Source: Desulfobacterales bacterium
Lineage (GTDB): Bacteria > Desulfobacterota > Desulfobacteria > Desulfobacterales > UBA5852
Direction of reading: 5' to 3'
DNA length: 15,827 bases
Assembly (NCBI GenBank): GCA_030066455.1
Contig: JASJBQ010000104.1
Location: 1-15,827 of the forward strand
In this document: positions 7,228-14,093 of the stretch, one piece after another
Layout: each line of letters opens with the position of its first letter
Position numbering within the stretch: position 1 is the first letter of the stretch
The notes under the pieces: model-generated
What the model saw: only the letters and a program-made list of their open reading frames with translations
The model's database searches: none
Told to the model about the DNA's origin: nothing
Translations under genes and position numbers: made by a program

Positions 7228-7419
7228 TCAGAACCAACCGGCGGCCACATCCTTTTCGTCTTCAATGGCCGCATCTTTTTCTTCTTCAATTGGCGGTGTC
7301 GCAGCCGCTTTCCGACCCTCAAGTTCGACAGCCGCATCCCACCATCCTTTGGAGAGCCCCGAAATGGTCATAGAGCTCACGATGTCGAGAAAACCGCCGA
7401 TGCCCATGCCGGTCAGCAC
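7228..7419 (-). pseudogene. possible small gene or gene remnant
   Basis: A minus-strand frame of 63 codons from a GTG at 7419, or 59 codons from an ATG four codons on. It encodes a hydrophobic, Gly-rich start (GMGIGGFLDIVSSMTISG), a WWD motif, and an acidic, Lys/Ala-rich tail with EEEKDAAIEDEKD. The frame is open for ten codons before the GTG without a better start, and I see no Shine-Dalgarno. The composition is more protein-like than neighbouring frames, so this may be the 3' end of a decayed membrane or secreted protein gene. A small genuine protein is possible. Not recognised. Confidence 0.3.
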
Positions 7420-7503
7420 CCATTGATCTCGATGCCGCTTGCATGTTTATGGTAAGGTGTCGGCGCTAGATGATCAAACCACGGCCGAACAGGGAGAAAG
7501 ACG

Positions 7504-7896
7504 GTGAAGAACGCGCGTAAGCTTCTGTTGGTCATCGATGCCGGGGTGAACCTGCTCCTCGGCGGTCTGCTGCTGCTTTTTCCGTTCGGGATCGCTGCCT
7601 GGCTGGGGGTCCCCCAAACCGCAAGCGCCTTTTATCCCACCATCCTGGGCGGGGTCCTCTTCGGTATCGGCTTGGCACTGCTGCTGGAAGCCAGGGGTAA
7701 CGGGAAGGGTCCCCGCGGCCTCGGCCTGGCCGGGGCCATCGCCATCAACTTCTGCGGGGCCGGGGTGCTCGCGGCCTGGCTCATTGCCGCACCGCCCGCC
7801 GTCCCCCTGCGCGGACAGATCCTCATGTGGTCGATCGCCGTCGGCGTTCTGGCCATTGGCTTGATCGAATTGTTCTCCGGGTCCTGGCGAACCTGA
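7504..7896 (+). CDS. small four-helix integral membrane protein
   Basis: A 130-residue, very hydrophobic protein starting with GTG; AGGGAGAA at 7489-7496 is a good RBS. Four membrane segments are evident, at about residues 6-28, 42-62, 72-95 and 104-125, with short Gly/Pro-rich loops and only one charged loop (EARGNGKGPRG). No catalytic or transport motif is visible and I do not recognise the family. The sequence directly after the stop, read in the -1 frame to TGA at 7953-7955, encodes a further hydrophobic stretch (LTISRVGAAVGLGLGIALLG), so the original protein may have been about 20 residues longer and the stop at 7894-7896 the product of a frameshift. The gene faces the minus-strand GGDEF gene, which ends 91 bases downstream. 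Confidence 0.75.
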   Translation: MKNARKLLLVIDAGVNLLLGGLLLLFPFGIAAWLGVPQTASAFYPTILGGVLFGIGLALLLEARGNGKGPRGLGLAGAIAINFCGAGVLAAWLIAAPPAVPLRGQILMWSIAVGVLAIGLIELFSGSWRT

Positions 7897-7987
7897 CCAT
7901 CTCCCGGGTGGGGGCTGCGGTCGGTCTGGGACTGGGGATCGCGCTGCTCGGCTGAACCGCGCCGCTATCGATCCGCAGGGTGGCCGG

Positions 7988-9010
7988 TCAACCGGGAGCG
8001 TGGCACCGGACACGATTGCGCCCTTCTTCCTTCGCGCGGTAAAGGGCCCGATCGGCCGCCGCGATCAGGGTGTCGATGCCCTGATGACGGGCATCGTCCG
8101 CCCAGGCCACGCCCACGCTCAGCGTTACGGACAGCGTCCGCCCTTCGAGCGTGATCGCCTGGTCGGCCACCCCGGCGCGCAGCCGCTCAGCGACGAGGAG
8201 CGCGTCTTCCCGCCCGCATTCGGGAATCACGAGAAGAAATTCTTCACCGCCGAAACGCCCGATGGTGTCGTAAGGGCGCAACAGGTGCCGCATGCGTTCC
8301 GCAATCGCTTTCAGAACGGTATCACCGGCCAGGTGGCCGTGGGCGTCGTTGATGCTTTTGAAATGGTCGATGTCCACCATCACCACGGCCACCGAACGGC
8401 CGCTGCGTCCCGAGCGGCTGAGTTCCTTGGACAGGGCTTCGATGACCGTGGTGCGGTTCGGCAGACCGGTAAGCTCGTCGTGCGTGGCGCGGTATTCGAG
8501 CTCCGCATAGGCCTTCTGAAGGGCAGCCGTGCGCTCCTCCACCAGGCGCTCGAAACCTTGCTGGATCTCCTGAATACGCCGCTCCATCCGCCAGCGAGCG
8601 GCCAGGGTGGAGGCAAACTGGCGAATTTCAAACGGGTGAAAGGGCTTCTGGATGTAGAGCAGGCGATCGCTGGGGGGCACCCTTTGCTCGATGGTCTCCG
8701 GATCGACGTCGCTGTAGCCGGTCACCATCACGATTTGGGTCGCGGCGGACAGGGCGCGTAGTTCCTCCGCCGCCCACAGGCCGCCGCGCCCCGGCGGCAT
8801 GCGCACGTCCAGAAAAGCGATGGCAAAAGCGTCCCCTTCGGCGGCCGCCTCGCGCGCGATCGCCACGGCCGCCTCGCCCTGGTCGCAGAGAACCAACTCG
8901 TAGGGACCGTGCATGTCCCCGGAATGCTTGTCCAGCACCTGCCGGTAGAGGTTGCGCATCATCTCCTCGTCGTCGGCCGCGAGGATGCGTATCTTCGAGG
9001 TCGCGGTCAT
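7988..9010 (-). CDS. response regulator with GGDEF diguanylate cyclase output
   Basis: A 340-residue cytoplasmic protein. The receiver domain (residues 6-135) has the acidic pair D13-D14, phospho-acceptor D68 in FLDVRMPP, T97 and K122 (QKPF). A helical linker (136-175) leads to a GGDEF domain (176-336) with DELTGLPNR, MVDIDHFKSIND, the active-site signature GGEEF at 254-258, and an RxxD inhibitory site, RPYD, at 245-248, exactly five residues before it. All parts needed for making c-di-GMP from two GTP and for product inhibition are therefore present. The start at 9010 is chosen because AAGGA lies six bases upstream and the receiver begins at once; in-frame sequence up to 9094 adds only a Pro/Arg-rich tail. 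There is no adjacent kinase, so it is an orphan regulator, divergent from the aminotransferase gene. Confidence 0.92.
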   Translation of the reverse strand: MTATSKIRILAADDEEMMRNLYRQVLDKHSGDMHGPYELVLCDQGEAAVAIAREAAAEGDAFAIAFLDVRMPPGRGGLWAAEELRALSAATQIVMVTGYSDVDPETIEQRVPPSDRLLYIQKPFHPFEIRQFASTLAARWRMERRIQEIQQGFERLVEERTAALQKAYAELEYRATHDELTGLPNRTTVIEALSKELSRSGRSGRSVAVVMVDIDHFKSINDAHGHLAGDTVLKAIAERMRHLLRPYDTIGRFGGEEFLLVIPECGREDALLVAERLRAGVADQAITLEGRTLSVTLSVGVAWADDARHQGIDTLIAAADRALYRAKEEGRNRVRCHAPG

Positions 9011-9249
9011 GGCGCGTCCTTGGGCTGTGGGGTTATGCGGTGGCGCCCGTGGTTTGGATGAAAGCGCTGACCGGCGGACGCCGTATCCGTACATCTATCC
9101 GATTGCGTCCCTACCTTCAAGTCGCCCGAATACGCGATTCAGGCCCGAGCCTTGGCAGGGTGACTGTCAGAGGTCCGCGCTTTTATATTCCCATGATCTA
9201 TGCCATACAGAAACAAGCTGACCCCTTTACACGCACGAAAGGTTGCGAC

Positions 9250-10386
9250 ATGATCCCGAACCAGCGCGATGGCTTTAGTCTGCCCCCCGATGTGGCTTAT
9301 CTGAACTGCGCCTACACGGCCCCCTTGATGAAATCGGCCGAAGCGGCCGGCCGCCGGGCCTTGGCCCAGAAGGCGGCGCCCTGGGAGTTGACCGCCGGCC
9401 ATTTCTTCGAAACCATCCATGAAAACCGCCGGCTCTTTGCCGCGCTTGTCGGAAGCGCAGCAGAGAATGTCGCGCTGATCCCTTCCGTATCCTACGGCGT
9501 GGCCCTGGCGGTCCGCAACCTCCCGGTGGCCGCCGGCCAGAAGATTGTCCTGCTGCAGGACCAGTTCCCCTCCAATGTCTATGCCTGGCGGCGACGGGCG
9601 CTGGAGACGGGCGCGGCGCTGACCACCGTCGCTCGCCCCGGCAACGGCGACTGGACCTCCGCGCTTCTCGACGTCATCGACCGGGATTGCGCCATCGCCG
9701 CCCTGCCGCACTGTCACTGGACGGATGGCACGCTGATCGACCTCACGGCGGTGGGCGCCCGCTGCCGCGAAGTGGGCGCGGCCATGGTGGTGGACGGCAC
9801 CCAGTCGCTGGGGGCCATGCCCTTTGCCGTGGCCGACATCCAGCCGGACTTCCTGATCACCACGGCCCACAAATGGCTGCTGGGCCCCTACAGCTTCGGT
9901 TTCTGCTATATCGCCCCCCGCTGGCAGGAGAACGGTGTGCCCCTTGAGGAAAACTGGCTCAACCGGGAAGGCTCGGAAGATTTTGCGCGTCTGGTGGACT
10001 ACCGGAGTGCCTATCAGCCCGGCGCGCTGCGGTTCGACTGCGGCGAGGCCAGCAATTTTATTCTGGCGCCGGTGGCCGCCGCAGCGCTGCGCCAGATCCT
10101 GGACTGGGAGGTCGGCGCTATCGCCGCCACCCTCAAGATCCGGACCGACGCGATCGCCGCGCGAGCGCACGCTGTCGGACTTGAAGCCGCCCCGGCGGCC
10201 TTTCGCGCCCCTCACCTGATTGGCCTGCACCTCTCCACCCCTCCCCCGCCCGACCTGCCGAACCGGCTGGCTGCGGCCGGCGTCTACGTCAGCGTGCGCG
10301 GCAGCGCTATCCGTGTGGCGCCGCATCTCTACAACACGGAAGAAGATATCGACAAGCTGTTCGACGCCCTGCCATCGGGAATTTAG
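9250..10386 (+). CDS. class V (cysteine desulfurase/kynureninase-like) PLP aminotransferase family protein
   Basis: A 378-residue PLP fold-type I enzyme. Visible features are the N-terminal YLNCAYTAPL segment, SVSYG at 80-84 (phosphate-binding region), HCHWTDGTLIDL near 154 (PLP ring stacking), the PLP pyridine-N Asp D182 in VVDGTQSLGAMP, and Schiff-base lysine K208 in TTAHKWLLGPY. Near the C-terminus SIRVAPHLYNT-like sequence (GSAIRVAPHLYNTEEDI) supplies the substrate-carboxylate Arg R355. The family includes cysteine desulfurases, selenocysteine lyases, kynureninases and isopenicillin-epimerase-like proteins. I see no conserved desulfurase Cys loop, so an aminotransferase or epimerase-type role is as likely as sulfur transfer. 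The start is set at 9250 from GAAAGG at 9238-9243; the upstream open frame from 9040 is Arg-rich and unlike the family. No iron-sulfur assembly genes lie nearby. Confidence 0.88.
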   Translation: MIPNQRDGFSLPPDVAYLNCAYTAPLMKSAEAAGRRALAQKAAPWELTAGHFFETIHENRRLFAALVGSAAENVALIPSVSYGVALAVRNLPVAAGQKIVLLQDQFPSNVYAWRRRALETGAALTTVARPGNGDWTSALLDVIDRDCAIAALPHCHWTDGTLIDLTAVGARCREVGAAMVVDGTQSLGAMPFAVADIQPDFLITTAHKWLLGPYSFGFCYIAPRWQENGVPLEENWLNREGSEDFARLVDYRSAYQPGALRFDCGEASNFILAPVAAAALRQILDWEVGAIAATLKIRTDAIAARAHAVGLEAAPAAFRAPHLIGLHLSTPPPPDLPNRLAAAGVYVSVRGSAIRVAPHLYNTEEDIDKLFDALPSGI

Positions 10387-10441
10387 GCCCCCGGACGGGT
10401 CGACGGGATTCAAGGCGAGGTCTTTTATTCGCTTGATGCCG

Positions 10442-10525
10442 TTAGACCCGCACCTCCCGGTCGATCCGTTCGATCTTCTCCTCCAGGCGATCGAGTTGCT
10501 CCGCATGGTCCGGCGCGGTCAGGCA
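10442..10525 (-). pseudogene. possible remnant encoding a charged helix
   Basis: A minus-strand frame bounded by stops encodes a short, strongly coding-like peptide ending in EQLDRLEEKIERIDREVRV, an amphipathic charged helix like the C-terminal end of a coiled-coil membrane protein. No start codon lies in the frame between the upstream stop at 10526-10528 and the helix. It may be the tail of a gene truncated by deletion. Chance is possible given the length. Confidence 0.25.
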
Positions 10526-10531
10526 TTACGG

Positions 10532-10560
10532 TTGCACGGCAAGGTGGCAACGGCTATAAA
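10532..10560 (+). promoter_or_regulatory. sigma70-type promoter of the YqaE/Pmp3-like gene
   Basis: TTGCAC at 10532-10537 and TATAAA at 10555-10560 with an exact 17-base spacer, 84 bases upstream of the ATG at 10644. This is the best promoter match in the window by eye. The predicted leader contains a 7-bp GC stem (GCCCCGC 10571-10577 with GCGGGGC 10600-10606). Confidence 0.6.
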
Positions 10561-10570
10561 GGCACCTTCC

Positions 10571-10606
10571 GCCCCGCACGCCGCTGGGAGGATGTGCCGG
10601 CGGGGC
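10571..10606 (+). promoter_or_regulatory. hairpin in the leader of the small membrane protein gene
   Basis: GCCCCGC and GCGGGGC form a perfect 7-bp stem with a 22-base loop in the 5' untranslated region between promoter and RBS. No T run follows, so it is not a clear terminator. It could stabilise the transcript; no known riboswitch is recognised. Confidence 0.35.
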
Positions 10607-10643
10607 AACTTCGCACACCAGACGCAACCAGGAGACCATCGCC

Positions 10644-10802
10644 ATGGATGTCATTCGCATTTTGCTGGCCATTATCCTTCCGCCGCTGGGCGTTTTCCTC
10701 CAGGTCGGCATTGGGCTGCATTTCTGGATCAACATCCTCCTTACGCTGCTGGGCTACGTTCCGGGTATCATTCACGCCATCTGGGTGATCGTCAAGAAAT
10801 AA
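10644..10802 (+). CDS. YqaE/Pmp3 family (UPF0057) small membrane protein
   Basis: A 52-residue protein, easily overlooked because of its size. It shows the family pattern: an N-terminal helix (IRILLAIILPPLGVFLQVG), then HFWINILLTLLGYVPGIIHAIWVIVK, i.e. two membrane helices with the PPLGVFLQ and N-I-L-LT-LGY-PG-IHA-W signatures. The length matches the family's usual 50-55 residues. Members sit in the cytoplasmic membrane, and in yeast Pmp3 affects membrane potential under salt stress; in bacteria they are often stress-induced and of unclear role. AGGAG at 10630-10634 precedes the ATG by nine bases, and a good promoter lies further upstream. It is a single-gene unit facing a minus-strand gene. 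Confidence 0.9.
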   Translation: MDVIRILLAIILPPLGVFLQVGIGLHFWINILLTLLGYVPGIIHAIWVIVKK

Positions 10803-10945
10803 TATGATCGGCTGCCGCTGCACGGTCTTGACGACGGCCTGCGGGGTCCGAGAAAGCATCGTGTCGCGCGTTGGGTGTTAGCGGAGCGACATGCGGCTGA
10901 GGGGCGTTAAAGGCTGCCGGAGGCTTCGGTGATACGGAACCGCCA

Positions 10946-11923
10946 TCAGACCGGCTGCTTTGTGGAGCGTAAGCGCCGGCGCAGCAGCGGCGTCCATTTC
11001 AGCCGATCGCGTCGGGCGGTCCGAGAGGGTACGAATTCGCCCAGGAAATGGGCGCCATGCAACCAGGCGAGCCCGCGCAGCAGGGCCATGGCTGTCAAGG
11101 CCAGCCAGAAGGCGTTGCTTTCGATCGCGCGCAGCCCGTGCTGCCCCAAGGCAATCACGGCCACCAGCCCAAAAGCCGCCTCGGCCAACGAAAACCAGGC
11201 GCAGGGGCGCCGGTGGCCCAGATAGCCGTACCCCCCTCCCGGGGTGCAAAGGGTGGCCAGCAGGGCCAGGGCTTTCTGCTTGAACGCCTGACCGCAGTGC
11301 GCACAGGAGGCGACCGGTTTGATCAGGGGGCGGGTGCATCGGGGGCAGAGCTGTGTGCGCGTAGATGGTGAAAGCACCTTGCGGGTGAGCGGCAGGGCCG
11401 GCAGAAGCTGCTTGATCTTGCGCCGCTCGGCAAAGGCAACGGCCTTGAATTGCTCGCCGGCGCCCTGCTTGTAAGCGACCACCAAGGCACCCCGCCGCAA
11501 GCGGATGCTGCGGATATCGCCATAGCGGATCTGGGCGATGGATTGCCGGTAGCGTTTATGGCGCCCCACAGGTATATGCAGGATACGGTAGTTGGTGAAA
11601 ACGACGATGGCGCGCTCCAGATCGAGGAACAGGCCCGCGGTCAGGAGCTGTTCCACCAAGCGCAGCGGGCTGTAGGCCGTGGTCACCAGAATAACCTTCT
11701 CGCCCGGGTGAAGAAACGATCTTAAAAAGGACAGCTTGATGATCAGCTGCCGCTGCCTTTTTTCGATCCGCGCGCGATAGATGTTACCGGCGTCGGCAAA
11801 CAGTACCCCCGGGTCGACGGGGATACCAAATATCCTTTCGCGGATGATCGGTGCCGGAGCTTCGGCCGGCCGGGGGACAGGGGCGTCGGGGCACAGGAGC
11901 AATTTGTCGGTGGTGGTCAGCAT
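10946..11923 (-). CDS. zinc-ribbon membrane protein with possible PH-like region and TM2-like tail
   Basis: A 325-residue protein not matched to a named family. Residues 28-60 form a basic amphipathic stretch. Residues 65-177 resemble a bacterial PH-like domain (GEKVILVT, IVVFTNYRILHI, YGDIRSIRLRRGALVV), a weak assignment. Residues 193-211 are a zinc ribbon, CPRC then CAHCG, ten residues apart. Residues 215-294 contain two or three membrane segments, beginning with GGGYGYLGHRRPCAWF, which recalls the TM2 domain (Gly-rich turn with a His/Arg after the first helix). The C-terminus is very basic (RTARRDRLKWTPLLRRRLR). The start at 11923 is preferred because GAGAGGA lies upstream; the open frame continues to 12118, and the extra 65 residues look less protein-like. 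A cytoplasmic sensor part attached to a membrane tail is the likely layout. It is divergent from the gene at 12374. Confidence 0.75.
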   Translation of the reverse strand: MLTTTDKLLLCPDAPVPRPAEAPAPIIRERIFGIPVDPGVLFADAGNIYRARIEKRQRQLIIKLSFLRSFLHPGEKVILVTTAYSPLRLVEQLLTAGLFLDLERAIVVFTNYRILHIPVGRHKRYRQSIAQIRYGDIRSIRLRRGALVVAYKQGAGEQFKAVAFAERRKIKQLLPALPLTRKVLSPSTRTQLCPRCTRPLIKPVASCAHCGQAFKQKALALLATLCTPGGGYGYLGHRRPCAWFSLAEAAFGLVAVIALGQHGLRAIESNAFWLALTAMALLRGLAWLHGAHFLGEFVPSRTARRDRLKWTPLLRRRLRSTKQPV

Positions 11924-12137
11924 GGTCGCGCTCGGTCCTCTCTGGAATTGCCAATCGGCCGCCCATTCGAGGCGACCGGCCGGGTCCATATCGTGCGCAT
12001 AAACACACACCCGGCGTATCATTCCGATCACACGGTGCGATGACCCGGTGGTCATCGGGGCCTTTGAATCAGCTCCGAGGCCATCGGATGCAGCCGCCCC
12101 CTGTGATATAAGCAACAATCACGCCATGTCAGGAAGA

Positions 12138-12210
12138 CGGTGGGTCTGCCAACACGATTGACGGCGGGACTGCAAAGCGCTTTGGCAATCCGACACGAGA
12201 GTGCCCACCG
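12138..12210. repeat. nested inverted-repeat element
   Basis: Outer arms CGGTGGG/CCCACCG and inner arms TGCCAA/TTGGCA enclose the palindrome CAAAGCGCTTTG at 12173-12184, in a 73-base unit. The outer and inner arms are spaced unevenly (2 bases on the left, 16 on the right). It may be a small dispersed element or a structured leader. Only one copy is in the window. Confidence 0.4.
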
Positions 12211-12304
12211 GCCGGGAAACGCTCAGATTGCTTGAATGCCGATAATACACCCTTTTTTCCGGTGGTCGCGAAAATTCAACGCGCCTGCCTTTCCATGGCA
12301 TGAG

Positions 12305-12332
12305 ACATGCTTATTATATAAATTAAACATGT
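12305..12332. promoter_or_regulatory. AT-rich 28-bp imperfect palindrome, possible operator/promoter
   Basis: ACATG at 12305-12309 mirrors CATGT at 12328-12332, and the AT-only interior is largely self-complementary. The tract, which includes TATTATATAAATTAAA, stands out sharply from the GC-rich surroundings and lies 41 bases before the ATG at 12374. It includes several -10-like hexamers. An operator for a dimeric regulator overlapping a promoter is a reasonable reading, not a proven one. Confidence 0.4.
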
Positions 12333-12373
12333 TTTTGTAATCACGTCCCCACCGACTTGCGCCGACCACTGCC

Positions 12374-12889
12374 ATGAAAACGGGAAAACACGACGAAGTC
12401 ATGGATCGCATCGACAGCCTGCCCAACTGGCAGGTCTTTTTGTGCTGCCGAACCCTGGTGATTCTGCTGAACAGGGAGCTGTCCGCCGCCAGCGCCAGCC
12501 TGCGTCCCAGGGATCTCGTCGTCGACGATTTCAACCAGTTCCCGCGCCACGCCAACATCGAGATTCAACGCTGGTGCCGTTCACTGGGATCGGTCCGGCG
12601 GCCCGTACTGGCCCGCTTGGGGCGTTTCCTCATGTCCATGTGCCTGAACCGCGGCTATCAGCCGGCGGTCGTGAGCGCCTGCGCCACGGCCCAGGCCCCG
12701 GTTGCCAACCTGGGCGATCTGCAGCCGGCCCAGATCGTGGCCGCCCTCGGTGTCGTGATGTCCTGGATGACCAACGGCCAGGAGATCCCCCTGCCCCAGG
12801 CCCAATTGTTCGAACGCCTGAGCGGGGCCCGCGAATGGCCCTCGCGTCGGATGTCCCCCGCCCCACCCCGCAAGACCAAGGTCATTTGA
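12374..12889 (+). CDS. hypothetical protein, 171 residues
   Basis: Not recognised. The protein is soluble and mostly helical, with an RLVILLNREL-like segment (CRTLVILLNREL near residue 25), a Trp/Cys/Arg-rich patch (EIQRWCRSL near 63), a mid helix LARLGRFLMSMCLNRG near 80, and a Pro/Arg/Lys-rich, probably disordered C-terminus. Codon third positions are GC-rich as in neighbouring genes, which supports coding. No clear Shine-Dalgarno lies before the ATG at 12374; an internal ATG at codon 10 is an alternative start. The strand is opposite to the signalling operon, which ends 55 bases downstream, and the AT-rich palindrome lies just upstream. There is no signal peptide or membrane helix. Confidence 0.6.
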   Translation: MKTGKHDEVMDRIDSLPNWQVFLCCRTLVILLNRELSAASASLRPRDLVVDDFNQFPRHANIEIQRWCRSLGSVRRPVLARLGRFLMSMCLNRGYQPAVVSACATAQAPVANLGDLQPAQIVAALGVVMSWMTNGQEIPLPQAQLFERLSGAREWPSRRMSPAPPRKTKVI

Positions 12890-12944
12890 TGTCTGGATCC
12901 CCGGATGGGGAAACGAGACAGGCGGCGTTCGATCGTAACGGCGA

Positions 12945-14093
12945 TCAGGACGCCACCTTGATCACCACCAGGGTGGCGTCGTCCTCCACCGGCAGATCCC
13001 CGCGAAATTCGGTGAGTCGCGCCAATACGGCCTCCACGATGGCGTGTGGCGGCTGATCGGCATTGGCGCCGATGACGTTCATCAGCCGGTTCTTTCCGAA
13101 ATACTCGCCCTGCGCATTGCGGGTTTCCCAGATGCCATCCGTACCGATCACGATGATCTGACCCGGGGTCACGGCGCGCAGGGACTCTTCGTAGCGGGTG
13201 TCCTCCAATACCCCCAGGGGTAGCGGCATGCCCGGACCCGCCAGTTCATCAAAGGCGGATGTCTGCGGGTCAAAAAGAAAGGCCGGGTCATGACCGGCGC
13301 GCGTCCAGCGCAGCAGGTGGTCGATGGGATCGACTTCGCAATAGAACATGCTCATGAAGCGGTGGGTGCCATCCACGTCGCGTACCAGATGGCGATTGAC
13401 ATCGGCGACGATGGCCGCCGTATCGCCGCTGTTGAGAATCCGTTCGCGCACGAAAGCACGGGCCGTCGTCATCAGCAGGGCCGAAGGCAGACCGTGGCCG
13501 GTCACATCCCCCACAACGATCCCGGCCAATGCCTTGCCGCCGACATGACGGGTAAAAAAATCATAGTAGTCGCCGCCGGTCTCGTCGCACCAGTCGCTGC
13601 GGCCGGCCATTTGCAGGCCATCGACCGCCAGGCGGTCTTTGGGCATCAGGTTGCGCTGAATCTCGCTGGCCTGGGCCATGGACTTGCGAAAGGCGTTGAG
13701 GTGCGAGGTCTGACGGGCCTTACGGCTGTATTTGGCAATGCCGTCATGGATTGCCCGGGCGAGCGTGTCCGAGGGACAGGGTTTGAGGTGAAACTGAAAA
13801 ATGTTGCCTTCGTTGACGGCCTGGACCGCCGTCGAAAGATCGGTGGATCCGGTCAGCATCATGCGGACCGTGTCCGGGTTGAGATCCTTGACCCGGGAGA
13901 GCAGTTCGATGCCGTTCATGCCCGGCATGCGGAAATCAGAAATCACCACCGAGAAGGGACCGCTGTCCCCCATCACGGCCAGTGCCTCCTGCGCGCCGCC
14001 GGCCGTGAAAACTTCGAACTCGCGTCGCAGTTGACGTTTGAGTCCGGCCAGGAGCATGGGGTCGTCGTCGACCAGAAGGATGCGGGCCTTCAT
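12945..14093 (-). CDS. response regulator with PP2C (RsbU/SpoIIE-type) phosphatase output
   Basis: A 382-residue cytoplasmic protein. The receiver domain (residues 1-120) has D10-D11, phospho-acceptor D53 in ISDFRMPGMNG, T81 and K104 (LKPC). A helical linker carrying EIQRNLMPKD (143-153) leads to a PP2C domain (155-380) with metal and core motifs GGDYYD (173-178), VGDVTGHG (194-201), RAGHDP (265-270), GTDGIWE (317-323) and EDDATLVV (370-377). In this architecture phosphorylation of the receiver usually controls dephosphorylation of a STAS-type antagonist that acts on a sigma factor or another regulator; no such target is in the window. The ATG overlaps the stop of the upstream HDOD gene as ATGA (14090-14093), indicating translational coupling. 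It is the last gene visible in the operon; no strong terminator was found in the 55 bases to the convergent gene. Confidence 0.93.
   Translation of the reverse strand: MKARILLVDDDPMLLAGLKRQLRREFEVFTAGGAQEALAVMGDSGPFSVVISDFRMPGMNGIELLSRVKDLNPDTVRMMLTGSTDLSTAVQAVNEGNIFQFHLKPCPSDTLARAIHDGIAKYSRKARQTSHLNAFRKSMAQASEIQRNLMPKDRLAVDGLQMAGRSDWCDETGGDYYDFFTRHVGGKALAGIVVGDVTGHGLPSALLMTTARAFVRERILNSGDTAAIVADVNRHLVRDVDGTHRFMSMFYCEVDPIDHLLRWTRAGHDPAFLFDPQTSAFDELAGPGMPLPLGVLEDTRYEESLRAVTPGQIIVIGTDGIWETRNAQGEYFGKNRLMNVIGANADQPPHAIVEAVLARLTEFRGDLPVEDDATLVVIKVAS

Larger units (their letters stand above)
6634..7503. other. 870-base stretch without a convincing gene, rich in small repeats
   Basis: No frame here has both a credible start and a recognisable product. 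What it holds, left to right: hairpin-forming GC-rich sequence at 6690-6746, including AGCCC/GGGCT arms at 6728-6746; an imperfect inverted repeat around 6809-6851 (GCGCGCGGA against TCCGTGCGCGC); a CTGACAC tandem repeat with an inverted partner (6921-6988); two short hairpins at 7047-7063 and 7067-7079; a longer imperfect inverted repeat at 7114-7170; and a possible gene remnant on the minus strand at 7228-7419. The mixture looks like accumulated intergenic repeat elements and decayed sequence, not a regulatory leader. Confidence 0.6.
11924..12373. other. 450-base divergent intergenic region with inverted repeats
   Basis: The region separates two divergent genes. The left part (11924-12118) is an upstream extension of the minus-strand frame and may include untranslated leader. 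At 12138-12210 there are nested arms: CGGTGGG (12138-12144) with CCCACCG (12204-12210), TGCCAA (12147-12152) with TTGGCA (12182-12187), and a perfect 12-base palindrome, CAAAGCGCTTTG, at 12173-12184. At 12305-12332 lies an AT-rich palindrome. I see no gene of its own and no clear RNA. Confidence 0.5.

Noticed and set aside
9040..9249. Upstream extension of the aminotransferase frame
   Set aside because: The added 70 residues are Arg/Pro-rich and unlike the family N-terminus; an RBS precedes the ATG at 9250.
9139..10506. Minus-strand open frame of 455 codons opposite the aminotransferase gene
   Set aside because: The plus strand has all PLP-enzyme motifs; the antisense product is motif-free.
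12119..12301. Minus-strand frame of 60 codons
   Set aside because: It crosses the nested inverted repeat, has no RBS, and its Arg/Ser-rich product has no recognisable feature.
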